A stretch of 9,452 nucleotides of DNA, taken from positions 4,196 through 13,647 of the forward strand of contig NHEU02000061.1 in the NCBI GenBank assembly GCA_002171495.2, in the 5' to 3' direction. Positions 7,627-9,452 of the stretch are shown here, in pieces (position 1 is the first letter of the stretch; each line of letters begins with the position of its first letter). Both the position numbers and the translations under genes were made by a program. This DNA is from Alphaproteobacteria bacterium TMED93 (GTDB lineage: Bacteria; Pseudomonadota; Alphaproteobacteria; TMED109). Under the pieces are notes generated by a model that made no database searches, was not told the origin of the DNA, and was given only the letters and a program-made list of their open reading frames with translations.

Positions 7627-7757
7627 AATTTCCTCTCATTCTAAAAACCTTTATAATATTTTGATAAATTACTATAAGAGTTCTAATTCTATATTATTTT
7701 TTTAAAAAATATTACTACTACTTATAATTAAGGTTATAACAAATATAAAGAAAAATT
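7627..7757. other. 131-bp AT-rich intergenic gap between the SDR gene and the yfgM-bamB-der unit
   Basis: This is the only non-coding stretch longer than about 11 nt in the window. A hand count gives about 20 G or C in 131 bases, near 15 percent. It probably holds the promoter for yfgM-bamB-der and the 3' end of the SDR transcript. Many TATAAT-like hexamers occur by composition, so I cannot point to one promoter. A near-palindrome of T and A runs at 7696-7710 has no G-C pairs and is not a convincing terminator. I see no RNA gene or coding ORF in it. Confidence 0.5.
7631..7636 (-). promoter_or_regulatory. Ribosome binding site that fixes the TTG start of the yfgM-like gene
   Basis: On the minus strand AGAGGA is followed by AATT and then TTG. 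This is the clearest Shine-Dalgarno of the minus-strand block. An ATG just upstream of it (ATGAGAGGA) is in another frame and cannot start this protein. Confidence 0.65.
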
Positions 7758-8531
7758 TTAACCTCTTCCAATAAAAGGCATATCATTAGCCATAATAGTA
7801 GTATTTAGAATATTTGTATTTAAAGGAAGTTTTTGTATTAACACTATTAACTCAACTACATTTTCCACATTCATTGTAGACTCAATCTTTTTGCTACCAT
7901 TTGGTTGTAAAACACCTTTAGTAAATGATTTAGTCAGTGGAGTTAACGCATTACCAATATCTATTTGACTACACACAATCTTATCTTCTCTCCCATCTAA
8001 AGCCAAAGATTTAGTTAGGCCTGTAATTGCATGTTTTGATGTTGTATATGCTAATGACTTAGGTCTAGGAGAAAAAGCAGATATAGAACCATTATTAATA
8101 ATTCTTCCACCTTTTGGTCTTTGTTTTTTCATCATTTGATAAGCATATTTTGCACAAAGAAACATCCCATTAATATTTATGTCCATAACTTTTTTCCAAT
8201 CTTCAAATTTAATTTCATCAATTGCCTTTGAATATATTGCTATTCCTGCATTATTGAATAATAAATCTAGTCTTCGATGCTGCTTTTGTATAAGTAAAAA
8301 TAGCTTTCTCACTTCAAGCTCCTTGGATACATCACATTTAAAAACATGACAACAACCTTTATTTTTTTTGTTTATTGATTGCTGCTTGGTATTAAGTAAC
8401 TTTTCTTTTTTTCTACCAGCTAAATAAACATCGAGACCTTCTTTAGCTAGCCCTAATGCTACAGCTTTTCCTATTCCAGAGCCAGCTCCCGTTACTATTG
8501 CAACCTTATTATTATTTGTTTTTTTTTTCAT
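7758..8531 (-). CDS. Short-chain dehydrogenase/reductase (SDR) family oxidoreductase
   Basis: NAD(P)-dependent oxidoreductase of the classical SDR family, about 257 residues with a Rossmann fold. It shows the cofactor motif TGAGSGIG (14-21), NNAG (93-96), and the catalytic residues S149 (in INNGSIS), Y162 and K166 (in AYTTSKHAITG). R40 after the second strand (LAGRKK) hints at NADPH preference, but this is weak. The C-terminal stretch with QIDIGN and the ending MPFIGRG resembles an alphaproteobacterial SDR group that I recall near purF; its substrate is unknown to me. I place the start at the ATG at 8531, which gives the usual short lead before VAIVTG; an upstream GTG at 8552 would add seven hydrophobic residues. 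It overlaps the upstream iron-sulfur gene by 20 nt and probably shares its transcript. An A10 tract follows the start codon directly. FabG-like activity is possible but not supported by context. Confidence 0.88.
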   Translation of the reverse strand: MKKKTNNNKVAIVTGAGSGIGKAVALGLAKEGLDVYLAGRKKEKLLNTKQQSINKKNKGCCHVFKCDVSKELEVRKLFLLIQKQHRRLDLLFNNAGIAIYSKAIDEIKFEDWKKVMDININGMFLCAKYAYQMMKKQRPKGGRIINNGSISAFSPRPKSLAYTTSKHAITGLTKSLALDGREDKIVCSQIDIGNALTPLTKSFTKGVLQPNGSKKIESTMNVENVVELIVLIQKLPLNTNILNTTIMANDMPFIGRG

Positions 8532-9237
8532 TCTGATGACCAAAAGCAGCACTAAGTAAAGGTTTAATTACTTCATCTTTAAGATTAATTCCTACTCCAC
8601 ATTTAATATTAAGATTCTTATATTCTTTTTTATATGTCTCCAACCCTAGGTTTTTTGCTTTTTCTATTATTCCTTTTTTTTCTTCCTCTGGAGTAAGCGG
8701 GTCTATATATAAACGTTGTAATTTCAAAAAAGAAAAAGGGTTTCCATATGAATATGCATTATTATTTTTAATCTCTAGATTATTTTTCTTATGCAAAGGA
8801 CAACCGTCTAAGCAAGCATAACATTCTATACAAGCGGTTAAATTATGATAAGACCGTTCTGCCTCCACATTTAGATTATTTTTAAAAGGTATTTTGTTGT
8901 AACCTATCATTTGTCTTGGTATTCCATCTCTTTTAACAATCAGGTCTTTTATTACAGGAAGAGTGCTTATAGGACTTATTAAATCATCATCTTTTACTCT
9001 AGCCCTACAAGCCAATCTTGGCTTTCCATTTATATCAACAGTACATACTCCACAGTTTCTAGCTCTACAGCCATATCTAAATGATAAGTCATCTATTTTT
9101 TCCTCTTGAGCCTGTAATAGAACATCTAAAACCATAGGTCTTTCGTCTAGAGATTTCTTTTTATAAATATATTCTACCTCAAAAGACTTTTTTTCTCTAA
9201 AAAGTTGTATACGGACTTTAAGTTTGTCAGAGTCCAT
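8512..9237 (-). CDS. Succinate dehydrogenase/fumarate reductase-type iron-sulfur subunit with an incomplete cluster set
   Basis: Electron-transfer protein of the SdhB/FrdB family, 241 residues, expected to pass electrons between a flavoprotein and a further acceptor. The N-terminal ferredoxin-like domain has a [2Fe-2S] site: C57, C62, C65 and C77 in the spacing Cx4Cx2Cx11C. The C-terminal domain has CIECYACLDGCP (C136, C139, C142, C146). Near the end C213 in KCGVGINL matches the last cysteine of the usual CPKG(I/L) motif, so a [4Fe-4S] cluster (C136, C139, C142, C213) looks complete. The two other late cysteines that normally bind [3Fe-4S] with C146 are replaced by about K203 and L209. It is therefore probably not the respiratory SdhB. 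The ATG has a good Shine-Dalgarno and lies 3 nt after the stop of an unidentified upstream gene; the SDR gene overlaps its 3' end. The redox partner and substrate cannot be named from this window. Confidence 0.85.
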   Translation of the reverse strand: MDSDKLKVRIQLFREKKSFEVEYIYKKKSLDERPMVLDVLLQAQEEKIDDLSFRYGCRARNCGVCTVDINGKPRLACRARVKDDDLISPISTLPVIKDLIVKRDGIPRQMIGYNKIPFKNNLNVEAERSYHNLTACIECYACLDGCPLHKKNNLEIKNNNAYSYGNPFSFLKLQRLYIDPLTPEEEKKGIIEKAKNLGLETYKKEYKNLNIKCGVGINLKDEVIKPLLSAAFGHQNEKKNK

Positions 9238-9240
9238 TCT

Positions 9241-9246
9241 TCACCT
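9241..9246 (-). promoter_or_regulatory. Ribosome binding site of the iron-sulfur subunit gene
   Basis: AGGTGA on the minus strand ends 3 nt before the ATG at 9237 and includes the TGA stop of the upstream gene. This supports the start chosen and suggests that the two genes are translated together. Confidence 0.6.
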
Positions 9247-9452
9247 ATTTATTTCTGCAGGAGCTGCTTCTAAACTGCCAGCTTGAATTTCAATTGATTT
9301 AGCTTTAGAGCCAAGAATTTTTTTGTATTTATTTTCTATAATTCTGTCCTTTATAAAATCAGGAAGAATTCTTATAAACTTTGCATTATAAAGTCTATAT
9401 AACTCATTAATCTTATATTTTAAAAAAGTTATAAAATTTGTTCTTTCTCTTT
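9241..9452 (-). CDS. C-terminal end of an unidentified protein, cut by the window edge
   Basis: An open frame runs from the window edge to a TGA at 9243-9241 and gives 69 residues. It reads RERTNFITFLKYKINELYRL, then continues through LPDFIKDRIIENKYKKILGS and ends in SLEAAPAEINR. The stretch is basic and probably helical, has no cysteine and no motif that I recognise. Only the last 3 nt separate it from the iron-sulfur subunit gene, whose ribosome binding site overlaps its stop, so the two proteins are probably made together. A flavoprotein or other partner subunit of the iron-sulfur protein is a natural guess from operon logic, but nothing in these residues proves it. It lacks the ending typical of SdhA as I know it. 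Confidence 0.65.
   Translation of the reverse strand, partial: RERTNFITFLKYKINELYRLYNAKFIRILPDFIKDRIIENKYKKILGSKAKSIEIQAGSLEAAPAEINR

Noticed and set aside
7696..7710. T-run and A-run near-palindrome as a terminator for the SDR transcript
   Set aside because: It contains no G-C pairs and no loop of its own; the pattern is expected in such AT-rich DNA.
7627..7757. A defined sigma-70 promoter in the gap
   Set aside because: TATAAT-like hexamers are frequent by composition alone at about 15 percent G+C, and none had a convincing -35 partner at 16-18 nt.
8532..8552. GTG at 8552 as the start of the SDR gene
   Set aside because: It would add seven hydrophobic residues not usual for the family and lengthen the overlap to 41 nt; the ATG at 8531 gives a normal SDR N-terminus.
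1..9452. Mobile elements, CRISPR arrays, tRNA or rRNA genes and attachment sites
   Set aside because: I looked for transposase motifs, spaced direct repeats, tRNA-like T-loops and long inverted repeats and saw none; nearly every base is in a recognisable gene.

Overview
The window is a gene-dense, strongly AT-rich piece of bacterial chromosome that looks like core genome from a streamlined alphaproteobacterium. The supporting signs are the dnaB-alr-cvpA-purF order, the long insert near the DnaB C-terminus, the yfgM-bamB-der block, an E in place of D in the first Der guanine-recognition motif, and many short gene overlaps. AT-rich marine groups such as SAR11-like lineages fit, but the sequence alone does not fix the genus. 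I see no phage, transposon, CRISPR, tRNA or rRNA signal.

Layout. Plus strand (1-4295): the 3' part of dnaB (replicative helicase), alr (alanine racemase, D-Ala for peptidoglycan), cvpA (membrane protein) and purF (first committed step of purine synthesis). These are packed with overlaps or a 10-nt gap, so they are probably one transcript. Minus strand (read right to left, 9452-4307): the 3' end of an unidentified gene, a SdhB/FrdB-family iron-sulfur protein, a short-chain dehydrogenase, a 131-bp AT-rich gap, then yfgM-like, bamB and der. purF and der converge; their stop codons are 11 nt apart and lie in or at the edge of a perfect AT-rich hairpin that could serve as a terminator in both directions.

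How the genes work together. The left block joins replication, cell-wall precursor supply and purine synthesis. The yfgM-bamB-der block joins an inner-membrane TPR protein linked to secretion and periplasmic chaperones, an outer-membrane-assembly lipoprotein and a ribosome-assembly GTPase, in the order also known from gammaproteobacteria. The right-hand block is the least standard part. Its iron-sulfur protein keeps the ligands for a [2Fe-2S] and a [4Fe-4S] cluster but lacks two of the three cysteines that normally bind the [3Fe-4S] cluster. It is translationally linked to an unidentified upstream gene and to an SDR enzyme, which suggests a specialised oxidoreductase rather than ordinary succinate dehydrogenase.

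No clearly new system is visible. The points most worth following are the iron-sulfur protein and its cut-off partner, the changed Fe-S ligands in PurF, the apparent absence of radA between alr and cvpA, and long homopolymer A tracts inside genes, one of them in the overlap of two genes.
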